This document shows, in pieces, positions 1 to 11,799 of a stretch of 64,000 nucleotides of DNA. The DNA is from Niebla homalea (lineage: Eukaryota; Ascomycota; Lecanoromycetes; Lecanorales; Ramalinaceae): contig JAHGAU010000014.1 in assembly GCA_019925105.1 (NCBI GenBank), positions 372,001 through 436,000 of the forward strand. Direction: 5' to 3'. Both the position numbers and the translations under genes were made by a program. Every line of letters begins with the position of its first letter. Positions within the stretch are counted from its first letter, which is position 1. Below the pieces are notes generated by a model. It searched no databases. It had not been told where the DNA came from and saw only the letters and a list, made by a program, of their open reading frames with translations.

Positions 1-2208
1 TCTGAGCTCTCTATCCCGCGAGCAAGGAAGGGATGAGGAGCCAAACCGCAATCGGGACATAACCGAACAACACAATCCAAAAAAAAAGATTGGGGGTTTT
101 CCCACGGTGTGGGTTAAAGCGTGATGATCTCCGAGTGGTTGATTGATTGTTCGAGGGGAAAAAAAATCTCTAGATTCTCTCTCTCTGTTGGGTCACAAAA
201 ACACCTACCACGCCCCCGTTGGAATGTTGTGTCTGTTATCAACTTGTTTGTGACATTGCTGGAAGAAAGCTGTGTTTTTGGGTTCCCTCCCTCCCTTCCG
301 GTCCAGCAAACGGCTTTTTTTTTTGGGTCAAGGAATAGATTGATGATGGATTGGGTTCGCTCGCGGGTTTGGAGGAGATCTGGAGCAACCAATCCCCACC
401 AATTTCGATCAAAGAGCGAAGAGGTCATGGGTCTCAGCCCAGTATTATCATCATCATCATCATCACCTGAGCAACCAGGTGTGATAAAAGTGAGTGAACC
501 ATCATGTGTGTGGTTTTTCCCGCGATCATTGTGATCGGAAAACCGGCCTTGTTCGAGCAATCAATCCACTCCTCATCGCTTTGCTTTTGATCGTTCGGTG
601 CGGATGGTGTGAGTGTGTGTGTGTGTGATCGGTTTGGAATCTCGTCCACCTCGTCCATCGCCCCGGTCCCCATCCCCATCCCCATTCCCCCATCGAAAGA
701 AGGAAGGAGTGACGGCGGAATTTCATGGGCCCGCATGCATTTGTAATTCAGATCCAGCCGGCGAGTGGGGGCCGATATACTCACTGCCTTCGGATACTGT
801 GCTGTGGTTATCGCTGGCTCGCGAAATCGTACCTTGATCCTCGCCGATAAGGAGGGCGCGCCAAAGGCCCATTCCAATGTCAAACGGCGTACCCACTTGT
901 AATAACCTAGACGTGTCCTTGATGTCGGCGTGGTACGCCTTGTGATCTGGCGCGACTTCCGCATCGTGATGCCAATGGGAGACGTGAAGGAAAGATCTGT
1001 GGAGACGATGCTCTGACCGCTACACGCGGTTTCGAGAGAGGCTGATGGTGGCAACTCGCGCCAAAGGACGTCCTTCCAGCTGGGTGTGCTCATCCCGCTT
1101 TCTCACCTTTCGGCCATGGAAGGGCCGTCTGACACCTGATCCTGACGAGTCCCCTGCCATCTGGGGTTGCCTGTTGAACGAGAAAGTCGGACAATCAAAC
1201 CTGTGGAGACGCTCCATCATGGAAAGTGCCCTCTGTTGACCGAAGATGTTCATGAGCTGTCCGACATCTGTCTTGTGGGAACATGACTGCGGTATCTTCC
1301 ATCCTCATCAGTTGCTGTTCATATGCTTCGAGTTTGAGATCATATTCTTTCGGCTGTTTCCCCAGAGCGATCGTTCAACATCTTGGTGGGGTCGTCGTAG
1401 TAGACTCCTCGCTGGTCGTGGTGCTTAGCAAACTCGTCCATCTATCTCTTCTCAGCTGGGGTGGCTGGTTCCGCTCCGCCCTTCAGTCTGTTGACCTCGA
1501 ATGTCGTCGTAGGTGATGAACGTCGACGCGAGGACCGATTCCACTCCGCTTGGTGAGCGACCTCTTGACAGCATCGTTGCCCACTGCAGCCTCTCCCATC
1601 TCGCCACAGTCATGAGCGAGAGCGAGGTATTCTTGATCTCGGGAAAAATGTTACAGAGGAAGGTCCGTCCGCCGTGTCACATTCACGCCTGTAGCCTACA
1701 ATGCCATAATCGAGCCTGGCGAGCTGGCGAGCTGGGTATCAGTATCAAAGTCATCTTAATACGTAGGACTCCGAACACAAGACCGTCTCGGAGAAGAGCA
1801 CGCTTACACGTGACGCCCTTTGCTAGACTTGCACTCCTCGAATGGTGTATGGCCGCGTTCGTACTCCAAGTGCTGCTGCATTGTCTCGGTACCCTGGATT
1901 GTGGGGAGCGCCAAATCACTGTCAGGGTCGAGGACTGGAAGGAGGAAGGGAAAGCGGATTTCTTGCCGAGAGTGCCATCTATCTTGTCTTCCAGCTGTAG
2001 TATCATATTGCCATTCCTGTAGTGCCACAGCCCCCTCGCCTAGTATCATTTGTTTTTATACGGCGTGCATAACCCGGAAAGGGCAAGAAATGTGGGTTGG
2101 GTTTATGAATAGCCTAGACCGGCTACGTGTTGAAGCCCAGGGCTGAGAACCCCAAACCCAAGACAAGAGTCTCGAAGAGACAACCCAGACGAGTATCGAC
2201 TTGCCGAA
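1..2208. other. Gene-poor left end with coding-like but broken stretches
   Basis: I recognise no intact gene here. The first 700 bases carry simple-sequence patches: a (CAT)n/(ATC)n run near 449-468, a GT run near 617-628 and a C/T-rich block near 650-700. On the minus strand several frames are open in pieces (about 434-1093, 1020-1253, 1804-2049), but they overlap in different frames, match no family I know and are separated by stops. The patchwork between 800 and 2050 resembles an old protein-coding sequence broken by frameshifts, lying beside the decayed recombinase gene. It could equally be chance open frames in GC-balanced DNA. Confidence 0.25.
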
Positions 2209-3003
2209 TCAGCCCTGGGTGAGCTGGTAACGTCGTGACGCGGCAAGGATGGTGGCGTCAGCAAGGTCGACGTAAAGCTGGTATGTGTCCGACTGCCATC
2301 TACCCAATTTTTTAATGAGCTCCGTGCTCAACCAAGCTCTTTGAACGTCCATAGCTACTTCTCGATGGAAAGAGTGGCCAGAATAGTTACCGCGTATCCT
2401 ACACTCCAGGAGCCCATGGTGTAACGTGGTGACGACAAGGTCCCGAGTAAATGGACTCGAGGCGAGGGAGAACAGTGGGGCTTTAGGTGAAGCCATAACG
2501 TGAGAGTACAGGTCCTTTGGGGACCGTATAGGGCAAACCTCACCGGAGATTGCTGTGATTTTAAGGGTAACGCCTTCCCGGAAGGTGTCTATGTTTGATG
2601 CTGCGATACAGAGCTCTGTATAGCCGTCTTTGAACTTGATACACGAGCGAGTCACGTGGTGTTTCTCGAAGTCCGGCTTGAGATCGCCCTTCTCGTAGGT
2701 AAACTCCCCTACCCGTAGGAAGCTTACATGAGTAAGATAGAAGGCAGCCCGCATGGTCAAGCGGGACCCGGTGGTATCAAAGCCTAGCATAGGCTTCGTG
2801 AGGACGTCGTTGGTGATGGGAAGCCGTTCCCTGCGCGTGTGCTCACCCTATAGTCTCTTTACACCGCGTATGAGATGTTGGAGTACCGGGTGGTGGAGGA
2901 CCTCGAGATTTCCGATGGCCCGGTCGATGTGCGCCGATTTGACGGCGGTGAGGTAGCTTTTGATGGTCTTGTAAGGGTATGTTCGTAGAGATGTGCCTTC
3001 CGA
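2209..3003 (-). pseudogene. Crypton-like tyrosine recombinase gene, decayed
   Basis: Read on the minus strand from 3003 to 2209, one frame gives about 265 codons with a single internal stop (TAG at 2848-2850). The N-terminal part (TYPYKTIKSYLTAVKSAHID, then HHPVLQHLIRGVKRL) resembles the helical core-binding domain of fungal tyrosine recombinases. The C-terminal part resembles the catalytic domain: FLRVGEFTY carries the first Arg, GHSFHREVA corresponds to the usual HxxR box, and LGRWQSDTYQLYVD carries the nucleophile Tyr. The second catalytic Arg appears replaced by His, and the internal stop sits where a Gln codon (CAG) would fit; both changes are C-to-T/G-to-A. Upstream (above 3003) the frame is closed by further stops. 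This is most likely a dead Crypton or related YR element; its ends were not found. A fragment of a YR-bearing retroelement (DIRS/Ngaro) is the alternative. Confidence 0.6.
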
Positions 3004-3699
3004 TTACCTATTTAGAAGCTTGTGCTAGCATATTGCTGCGTCTGTAATTGAAGACAGCTTCTGCTGCAAGTGCTACCGATGAGTGTGTGGACCGTCAAAA
3101 CAAAGCTTGACCTTGCAAGGTGCCTCATCTTCGATCCAAGGATGCACTTCATCGTGATCCTCGCACAGATCGGGATGCTCAGTCATTTAAATTGCACTGT
3201 TGTAGGCGTTGTCTTTCGTGAAAGCGTCTGCAGAGAAGCCGATCGATAGACGGAAAGCAATTGTATTGACTCTGACGGCTAGTAGCTTTGACGCCCATCT
3301 GACCTCAGTAGCGAGAGGATGAACGGAATTGACTCTTGCGGAAGACGTATTTGTATCTGATGCGATGTGTGAGTAGAGTGCCATGAGAGAAAGAGAAAAT
3401 TGGAGGGTGGAACGATGCTATCATTGTAGTGATGGAGTTGTTATGGCAACGGGTGTTCATAATCAGCCTCACAAGCCTCAATCACTGACAAATTGTGCAT
3501 CATAGCAAAGGAGCCCTTACAGCGATAGACAATGCTTGACTTCATAAGCCTCAGTCACTTGTATGGATTCGTGTACGCGACAACAATAAAACCGTTACAA
3601 CGCCGGATATCGACTCTCGACTTCACAACCCCCAATCGCTGAACGCTTGCGTTCTAGTGCTAGTCAGATCGAAAAGCTAGCAAACAGTTCGAGGTCATT

Positions 3700-5740
3700 A
3701 GTCTGCTAGCTATCAGATAAATCAAGAGAAACGCATGTAAGATCTGTGATCACTATAACAATCGTACGCGGCCATAGTCTAGGAATGTTGTTGACTTGCA
3801 TATTCATAGAAGATAGAACGAGGAAAGCTGGTGACATCTATGATCATGATGGAACCTAGACTTTACACATTGTCAGACTTATATCGCCTTGCTCAAGGCA
3901 TGTTACCAGGGGAGTGACAGTGGCAAAAATACTCCATCAACTATTAAACGTGCAGAGCCATAGCTCGCGGGTATCATATCATGGCAATAGCAGATGGCAT
4001 CTGTGATCACACTATTGTCCTGGCACTGAAGCTGTAAGATGTGCGTTTCTGGAGTGGATGACCTCTTGTGCCAAAGCCTAGAAGGTCATTCAGGCGGGAG
4101 CTTCAATCCCAAGCCAGCTGTCAAATTTGTATAGTAATTGAGATTCTGGCGGCTATGTGTACCTAGAAAAGTCGAGCAGGGAGAATCATTGTGGCGAGGC
4201 TATTCAAGGAGCGATAAGATAGGTAATATCATTATGATCCAGGAGCGTTGTTTACTGTCAGGTTCCTAGCAAATGGAGAAGATTCTCCTTAGATCATGAT
4301 AACAGGTGTCAAACATGCGCGGCCGTGCTTAGAGAACATTATCAGTGAAAAGTGGAGTCTGATTTGGTGGCTACGAAGGCCTAGCAAGGTTGAGCAAGGG
4401 GAGGCACGTTGGCATTGTTATTCAACCCGCCATTAATTGTGCATAACAATGATCCAGAAATATTAATCACAATCGAAGTCCCTATCGGATTTCAATGAGG
4501 AAATTACCAGGAGGGGGGATCGTGATCGCAATCACATACAAAGTCTACCGCTGTCAAACGTGCACGTCCGTTGTTAACGAGCGAGATGTAAAAGGCCTGA
4601 AGCTTCAAATGGGGGTCTGTAACTCAGCTGCCAATGGTGCAAGCCAAAGGAACGCCTACGCATACGCCGACACCGACGCCCATCCTGAGGCTGCCGACCC
4701 GTTTTTCTGACAGTCCGGCTCTCAGGTGCATAAGCGTGAGCGACCCTTTCCGGCCGTTGGGGTTGCGTAGGTGATTTGAGTGTAAAGCCTGGGTGGCCTG
4801 ACCATTGGGGCCCTGTACGGAATAATCAGGATGCTGACTGTCAAAGATACATATCCGTGGACCAGCGGATAAGTTGACAGTTCGATAGTCGACACGAGAG
4901 GGTTGGATAGCCGGCGAGGAGAGTAATGGCGATGCACATTTGACAGCACGGCTGTCAAACATGCATTTTCGAGACCCTAGACAAACGCTGACAGCAGGGA
5001 TGAAAATGATATGAGCGCACGAGCCTGGCTTGCTGACCTGCCAGGCTCGTCACCGCGGTTGGCAGCGTGCAAGCGGAGCGAGTTGTGGATTTGTCTTGTA
5101 GACTATCCGATTAATTCTCCCTCTTGAACTGCGATCTGAGGACCCAGGGTCTATGCAAGAGAACAACCTCATTGGCGCAGCTTACATCTGCAGGGTGTTA
5201 GGAGACCCGAATAAACTGCCCAAGAGCACTCATGCGCGGGATCGGAGAGGCCTAAATGGGTCGAAAACTTCTTAGAGAGAAGCAATGCAAAAGGCTTATT
5301 TATTTTTTCTCGCTAGCGGAAGGACGCATATGCACGCTGTGGCTAGCTGGCTACTTAGGGCACCCCCGCTTCTTTTGGGGGAGCCTGGCTGCGAGTCACG
5401 GCGATGCGTTCCGCTGTGAGTACATCGACGGGGTAAGACATTCTTATCGTTGTCTTTGCAGATGGCGCACTGACATCTGAGCCTGATCTCGCTTGGATCG
5501 AGATTACAGATATGCTGACAGCGTATCATTTGAGACTGATGGAACATTGAGGAGGATCTCCGGGACTTTGGGCACTGAGGGTTCAGTGCGACGAACAAAA
5601 TGTTTCGAGCGCTTGACGCATGGAGCTTTTTCCGACTTTCTCGCTCTCAAGGGCCCTGCGCCAGTTGGGGCTCTGCAATCTGCAATTCTGCATGGGTTTG
5701 TGCTGTCAAATGTGCGTCTGACAGGTGCTTATTTTTGGCC
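3700..5740. repeat. Degenerate repeats sharing a CTGTCAAAYRTGC-like motif
   Basis: The motif family ctgtcaaacrtgc recurs near 4305-4320, 4551-4563, 4951-4963 and 5704-5714, and ctgtcaaattt near 4119. A second segment, cctagaaaagtcgagcaggg (about 4162), is echoed by cctagcaaggttgagcaagg (about 4379), each followed by a similar cattgtgg/cattgtta stretch, suggesting a unit of roughly 215 bp. Copies differ by many substitutions and indels. A self dot-plot would decide whether this is a true tandem array. Confidence 0.3.
5020..5049. repeat. Perfect 10-bp inverted repeat (hairpin)
   Basis: Arms cgagcctggc (5020-5029) and gccaggctcg (5040-5049) are exact inverted copies around a 10-base loop. It lies in the decayed repeat region with no gene nearby, so a terminator role cannot be assigned. 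It may be a remnant of a transposon end. Confidence 0.5.
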
Positions 5741-8700
5741 GCGGATTCGGAAATGATGCAAGACATGTGGAAGCTGGTCAGATAGTCGACCCAAACGGGT
5801 AATTGCATACTTTGTGTCGTACTTCTCCAGTGGTGGACACATGTGATATAACTTACCAATTTGCTGGAATCGAAGACTGAAGGAGCATGGAGCGCATCAA
5901 CTACGCCAGTCTGACGGCTCAGGCAAACTTTACTAATTTACACGTTGATTCGTGCCCTGGTAGCATGTGACCTGCAGTGCTTCCCAGACTGCGATTGTCT
6001 TCTAGGCTTTGACGTCTCCAACCAACAGGATGAAGCCAGATTACAGCAAGTCCTGTGGACCATCTTTTCTCCACATCATGAAACCGGCCCGGAGGCACTT
6101 GCAGATACATGTAGGCTCACATGCGCGCAAGGGTTATACGTCCCTTGGTGTAAAGAACCACCTTGCACTAGGAACGAAAACATTCGGCAGGCAGAGAAAC
6201 GTTTCACACGCATCCCTGAAGATCGTGCCTGTTTTGACAGGAAAGATGACAAGCTTCCGTTGCGGCAAACAGAAATAAGACTGTCGCATGTTGTCCTTCT
6301 ATCAGAATGGAGCATTGGACTTGGTAAGCTTTTGAGGGACAATAATAACAGAGACACTTGGTGATTGTTGGAGGAATCCATGCTGTTGCATTAGGGATTC
6401 ACATAATATTCGTATACCGACGCTTTTCACACCACCTGCGATATGACGCTTTGCGCTTTGAACCTCGTGAGAGAATCATATTCCAAGACCTCTCCCCAGC
6501 CAGGGTTTCCCAAACCTAAATGCGCGTTTGAGTGTGTTCACCTTCTTTCATAGCTCCTAGTGATGAGCACGTAGCAGGGCTGGCATGGACCATCATGCTC
6601 GCGTGTTGTATGGCCCCAAAGCTGAGACAGACGAGGATCCCCGTTTTTGCGATCCAGTTAACGTTGGATGAAAACGAGACAGTACTGACGCCAGAAGGGA
6701 CTCAGCGATCCTACCTAAGCATGTTATTGATTGCTCTATACTGCAAAAAGCGTCAAGACAGCCCAAGCTTGCGTTTCGCGTTGAGCCACGCATGCCCATA
6801 ATCCGTATAAGGCCAGTCAGAAACGTTGATCCTGCAAGACTCATTCAGTATCAGGCGCAAATTGGTGATCACAATATACGAAGAAGAGCCGGACACTTGA
6901 AGTAGATGCGATAATCGTGTCAGATAAAGCAACAATGTCTGCTTGCTGAACCTACCTTGTCGGGCATGTCAAGCTAATTCAGATGACATCCTAATATCAT
7001 AATGGGAAGGGCGAATCTGCCATAGATATTCACCAACCCAATAGGATGCTTCTTTCGGTAGTCAGTCCCATGAATGCTGCGTGTCCGGTGACGGGAGCCC
7101 GGTAACAATTGTATACATTTGTGTATTTCGACAGTCTGCTGTGAAAGCCGTTTGACGATAATGTTCCATGAAGACATGCCAAGTGCAGTCAAGACCCCTG
7201 CAAACGCTTGGATCGAAATTGTTGCATGCTTTGCATCCCCGGCCTAATGACATGTTGTGTCTGCAGCGTCTTGCAGCCATCTTGACTATTGGACTGAAGC
7301 GCAAAAGCTAGAGACCCTTGACTGCAACAGAGAGGCTGGTGCAGACGACAAGTCGAAATATCCAGCGACCTGTCACGACAGCGGCCATACCCGAAAGAAA
7401 TGTTGTGATGTACGAATACTGGCCCGTCACATTGATGCGCCAATGATAAAGCGCTTGCTGCTACTCCGTACAGCTGCAGCCAGTTATGCAGTGCCTTCAA
7501 GGCCGATAATCGCAGGCCGGGGATAGGCAAAACATAGGGAAATGATGGGGTAAAGATCAGTAAAGCCCTGGTCCCACGGCTACACTTTTGCATCTTCTCG
7601 TGGCTTGGCCTCCCCATCATTTTCACGCCAGCACGGTATCTCGCATACTGAACTGTCAGATTGACAGCGGAGCTGCAGTCTTATCGTGTCTGGCGATCCT
7701 AAGCCGTTAGCAGGCCTGGCGCATGCAGCGAGCCAGTGAAAGCGAACGATCACAAGAGGAAAACCGTTGTGATATGCTTCCCCACGGCGGCCTTACCTAC
7801 CGCTTATGGTGCATCTGTTCCGAGCAAAGCTCGAGAACATGATGCATAAACCCAGGGTAGAGCCACTAGTCACACTCTGACGAGGGATCGTAGGATGCTC
7901 ATAGGTCAAGAGTCAGGACGTTGCAGGTATTCGGTAAGCTGCTGGGATTGCTCTCCTAGAGTCAGCTCTCAGTCGGCAGTGTTGGTCCGCTCACCCACTT
8001 TCTTCGCACATGCCTTGGTGCTAATTACTCTGAGTATTGGGAAGAGGGTTCTTGAATCGTACACCAAGCAACAACTGATGACATGAGCCGACATAGGTGG
8101 TGGGTAGGTGAGATCCGTTAATGGGCTTGATGAAATAGTAAGTCGCGGCATTCCTCGGAGAGCGTACCGATCTAAATATTCGCGTACATGAACTTGCTGC
8201 AGCGGATTTAGGAGAGGTCAAGTGGGGAATTGCACTCAATTGGGCTAGTGAGTAACATGTCTTGATGTTTCTGGCTATTATTATGATGAATGTGGCGCGT
8301 GTAGATATTGTTTGATTCATGCACGGTTAGCTTTTCCCCTGAACGAATTCCAGGTTGAGTTTCAATCTTGCTCCACTGTGGCCACTGGCTAGGCAATAAA
8401 TAATGTCCGCATGACCCTCTCGACGGGTCCAATGCATCTGTCAGAATATGCATGTACATGATTGGGCCGAGCATGCGCGACGCACAAGCTTTATCTCACA
8501 CCAATCCTAGTGGCAGAGCAATTTTAGCAATGCTGCACTTCATCTCTTGATGTTGTCGTGACTTGGACATGGGAAGGTTTGTGCAGCAGCAGGTGCATGG
8601 CTGACAAGTGACAGCCAGCTTGAACAAAAGGCTCTAACCGAGGAGACACCAGCAACAATTGGCCCTGATCCTTTCGGCGGTATGACCCGTGAGAAAACAT

Positions 8701-8815
8701 TTTGGACCTGCGCTAAATATTCCTCAAGGGTGCTGACTGCTCTGGAAAGTGAAAATTAGGGGAGGGGGGGACACCCAAGGGCGAAACATGTGAGATCTGG
8801 TTTATCCACATTTGA

Positions 8816-9163
8816 TCAACTAATAATTCCTGCCTGATGGCTCAGATTGGTGGTCGCACTGTCGCAGAGATCGACGTGTGGGTAATTACGATCCTCAGAT
8901 CGATACGAGCAGTCCAAAATAGATTTCGCACGTCTCGACTTCTTCGCAGGGCATGGCTTCTCGGGAGTCGGGATGGTGGGACGAGGGGGCGGATGATGAT
9001 GAATTGATGGTAGATTGATGGTGGTGGTGGTAATGTTGAGTTCGGGAATGGATTGGAAGAAAGTCGTCATCGATTTTTGCGAGGGGGTTGATTCGGGTAT
9101 TGCCTTTGGTGCTGTGGGCCCGCCTTTGGTGCTGTGGGCCCGTGGTTTGACTTGGCTGAGCAT
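8816..9163 (-). CDS. Candidate small basic protein with a PIP box
   Basis: An open frame on the minus strand gives 115 residues from the ATG at 9163, and stays open upstream to about 9277 without another ATG, so a missing upstream exon is possible. It contains QKSMTTFF, a textbook PCNA-interacting (PIP) box (Q-x-x-M-x-x-F-F). A Pro/His/Thr-rich linker and a basic cluster (KKSRRAK) that could be a nuclear signal follow. I recognise no family. A 20-bp perfect tandem duplication (9102-9121 / 9122-9141) lies inside the frame. Because 20 is not a multiple of three, sequence upstream of it would be read in another frame in a single-copy ancestor. It could be a real PCNA-associated protein, a decayed gene or a chance ORF. 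Confidence 0.35.
   Translation of the reverse strand: MLSQVKPRAHSTKGGPTAPKAIPESTPSQKSMTTFFQSIPELNITTTTINLPSIHHHPPPRPTIPTPEKPCPAKKSRRAKSILDCSYRSEDRNYPHVDLCDSATTNLSHQAGIIS
9102..9141. repeat. 20-bp perfect tandem duplication
   Basis: The 20-mer gcctttggtgctgtgggccc occurs twice head to tail, at 9102-9121 and 9122-9141. It looks recent because the copies are identical. It falls within the small PIP-box ORF and changes which frame is joined upstream. Confidence 0.8.
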
Positions 9164-9277
9164 TGGGGCAATGGGGCGAGACAGTTTGATGGTTGTGTTA
9201 TTCCAGTCCCGACCACTGACTTTTTCTGAGAATGGTAACGATTCGCGAGCTTGAGCCCGAGGGTAGGAAATATGCAA

Positions 9278-10089
9278 GCTCTAGACCTTTCCGAGCACTA
9301 GGTACTGAGTTAGGATTACTGCAGTCTAACATGAATGGTGGAGGCCCACAATCACTGTCAGTTACGAGCTAGCATCTTCGATCATCGGATCTTGATTCAT
9401 CAGCCCGTCCTTGCCCGTTACATGTAAATCTGGTACCAAAAATTAAAGCCTGGTTCCATACTACCGCCCCTTCATCTCATCTCGATTTGTCTTCCTGCTC
9501 ACATGTTCTGCCATTCGCGGGATATACCATTATCATCCACTTTACTTTCCATTCTCCAATTCCGCAGCTTTGGTTAGCAGACCAGGAACGAAGCCGCTCT
9601 TCCAGCCGAATATCATCTCTAGGATCTCCTACCTAGGCGGATTTCCGAGCCACTTTTGGGTGTGGCCACTGGCTACTGGCTACTGTTAAACTTTATCTAG
9701 TACAGTTTCGATGATGATCGAACACCAAAACAATCTCTCTCTCTTAATCTTTACATATTTCCGATCCTCTTCCGATTAACATACGAATCATTTACCACTG
9801 GATCTTTGACGTACATTCAACAACACTTTGCTTGTGTCGACAATTGCAGAGGAAGCGCCAAAGGTGAATCAGGGGTAGGGGATATCGACGTGATCTTGTT
9901 GCGCATTATCTTGCCCAGCCTTTCGGGTTTGGTGGGCATTCAAGGTCGTCTACATCACAAACGGATAATCACCTTGAACCACGTGCGACAACCGCCCGTC
10001 ATTGTAACAACGCGAAACATGACGACGCCAGATTGACATCAGTCCTATGAGCCAGGATCCAGGATCCCATCAATCTTGATCAATCAGCC
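9278..10089. other. Upstream region of the NsdD-type gene
   Basis: No gene is seen. The stretch is pyrimidine-rich in places (for example 9466-9550 and 9730-9780). It probably holds the promoter and a long 5' leader of the GATA-factor gene that starts at 10090. Short ORFs within the leader region could act as upstream ORFs, but none stands out. Confidence 0.35.
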
Positions 10090-11799
10090 ATGGCAGATTC
10101 AATCAGTAGAGGGTACGACCAAATCACATTGCCAGAATCTCCTTTGATGGCATGCGCAAGTCCCATGAGGAACAACACTGACAGAGACACAGGAACCCTC
10201 TGCCTCCGCTAGGCTTTCTTGATCTGGAGAAAGTAAAACAAGAGAACTCAAGATATCCTCAACATCCGCCTACCACCATCAACGTGACCGCTCCGCCCTC
10301 GGCAAGCCCTTCAACCATGTACTCTGGCCCACCTCCACCATACTCCTATCCTTCCTCCGCTGCAAGTTCGACTATCGGCGGCAACAACGTATCCCTCCGA
10401 GGGCCCACACCTACAACTTATCGCCCCTCGCATGCTCGCCAGGACTCCATGGATGACAAGGACCCGTCGTATCCGCCACCACGCCAATCTCTACCTTCAA
10501 TCAACGAAGCCCTCTCGATAAATTCAATGCTCACCACCACCGCCACATCTAGAAATCCTGTAATGGCAAGAAGTCCAACCAGCCCGACGACAAGATATGA
10601 TGCCTTTGCTCCCCGAGCGCCCATTGAATCCTATCGTCAGCAGTCGCCGCGGGAGTCGAGACCTTATGAAGACCCACGAAGGACAGCCACCGCACCATAT
10701 TCTCCCCGCCAAATCAGCAGCCACATGCCACAACCATCTGCAGCAGCCAATCCTCCCATGAATTCATACCCCCCTTCGCAACCACCGCGAACAGCGCCAA
10801 GTCCTGCACCCCACCAGCGCCCTGGTGTGTCAACTCTTCAGCAAGGACCAAGTTATTCTTCCTACAACAATCATACCCAGCCCTTCCCATCACCCTCCCG
10901 CCCCGAACAATCCGCACAATCTGGGTATGCATATCAGCCTTACCAGCAACCGGCGTATTCCTACCCTCCATCCACACCGGGGATTCCCTCATACCCAACA
11001 TCAGCTTATGAGCCTTGGCGATCGTCGGCCAACTTGGATCTTGAAAGGGCTGAAGAAGTCCGAAAGGCGGTGCCAAAGCAGAGTCCACCAGGCAGTCGAC
11101 CTGCGTATGGAGAATCCGTCAAGCGACATCTCGACATCTTTGATCTCGAGACATCCCTCAACGAGGTCAGGATAGCGCCCTAGACATTATTGTTCCCCTG
11201 CTAACACGTTTGGCAGATCGCTGAAGGTAGTGGCCGCACCTTGGAGTGGTCGAGACATTACCGGATACAGGCTCATTCGACCCAAAGATCCGGGCCGATA
11301 GATGGCTCCCTGCCTGAGTTGAACGAGTGTGACGATATGATTCGTCTCCAGCACAAGGTTCTCGACTCGATGACGCGGATACGGAGTGTCATTTACACTC
11401 AACAGCAAGCCCTGGCTGAGAAGAGCCGCTACGATCCGCAGCACTTCAAGTCGACCGCAAGCGAACCCGACGACGAGCCGTCTTTCCTGGACAAGATGGA
11501 CGGGGGAGGTGGATTTGCAGGTCCGGATGCGAAGAAACGAAGGGGCCGCGCTGCTCCTCCAGGACGATGTCATAGCTGCAATCGAGCTGAGACCCCTGAA
11601 TGGCGTCGGGGTCCTGATGGCGCTCGTACACTGTGCAATGCTTGCGGATTGCGTATGTGGATGCCATCCTCATCGTCGAGATTCGTTTGCTGACTTTCCG
11701 AACTTAGATTATGCGAAGCTCACTCGAAAAATGGGCAAGGGCAGTGCCGTCGGGTCTTCGAATCTCCGACCAAAGGACATGGATCCGTCATCACCTTGA
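10090..11799 (+). CDS. nsdD: NsdD/LTF1/SUB-1-type GATA transcription factor
   Basis: Exons 10090-10112, 10193-11165, 11217-11652 and 11708-11799 encode 507 aa. The 23-bp first exon gives MADSISRG and joins in phase to NPLPPLGFLDLEKVKQE, the usual N-terminus of NsdD proteins. Residues of about 30-300 are Pro/Ser/Tyr-rich and disordered, typical of an activation region. A single C-terminal GATA finger (about 450-475) has CHSC..CNAC spacing CX2CX18CX2C, is preceded by the basic KKRRGRAAPPGR and is followed, across the last intron, by HYAKLTRKM. From known homologues (Aspergillus NsdD, Neurospora SUB-1, Botrytis LTF1) this nuclear factor controls the balance of sexual and asexual development and responses to light. 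The short terminal exon after an intron that splits the finger is characteristic of the family. The assignment is firm; the exact first exon is inferred. Confidence 0.93.

Larger units (their letters stand above)
3004..8815. other. 5.8 kb gene-free region of decayed repeats
   Basis: No convincing gene is visible. Open frames are short, overlap on both strands and lack recognisable motifs; the longest are about 140 codons near 5945-6364 (+) and 7189-7626 (-). Base composition is near 45-50% GC, unlike the AT-rich transposon further right, so this is not strongly RIP-mutated sequence. Recurring short motifs suggest old, diverged tandem copies (see the repeat entry at 3700-5740). It most likely represents worn transposon or satellite DNA flanking the recombinase relic. 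Confidence 0.4.

Noticed and set aside
434..1093. 219-codon minus-strand frame at the left end
   Set aside because: No family resemblance; poly-Met and GMGMG runs arise from simple sequence. It is treated only as part of a possibly decayed region.
7189..7626. 145-codon minus-strand frame
   Set aside because: No motif, no splice partners and other frames are equally open; considered chance.
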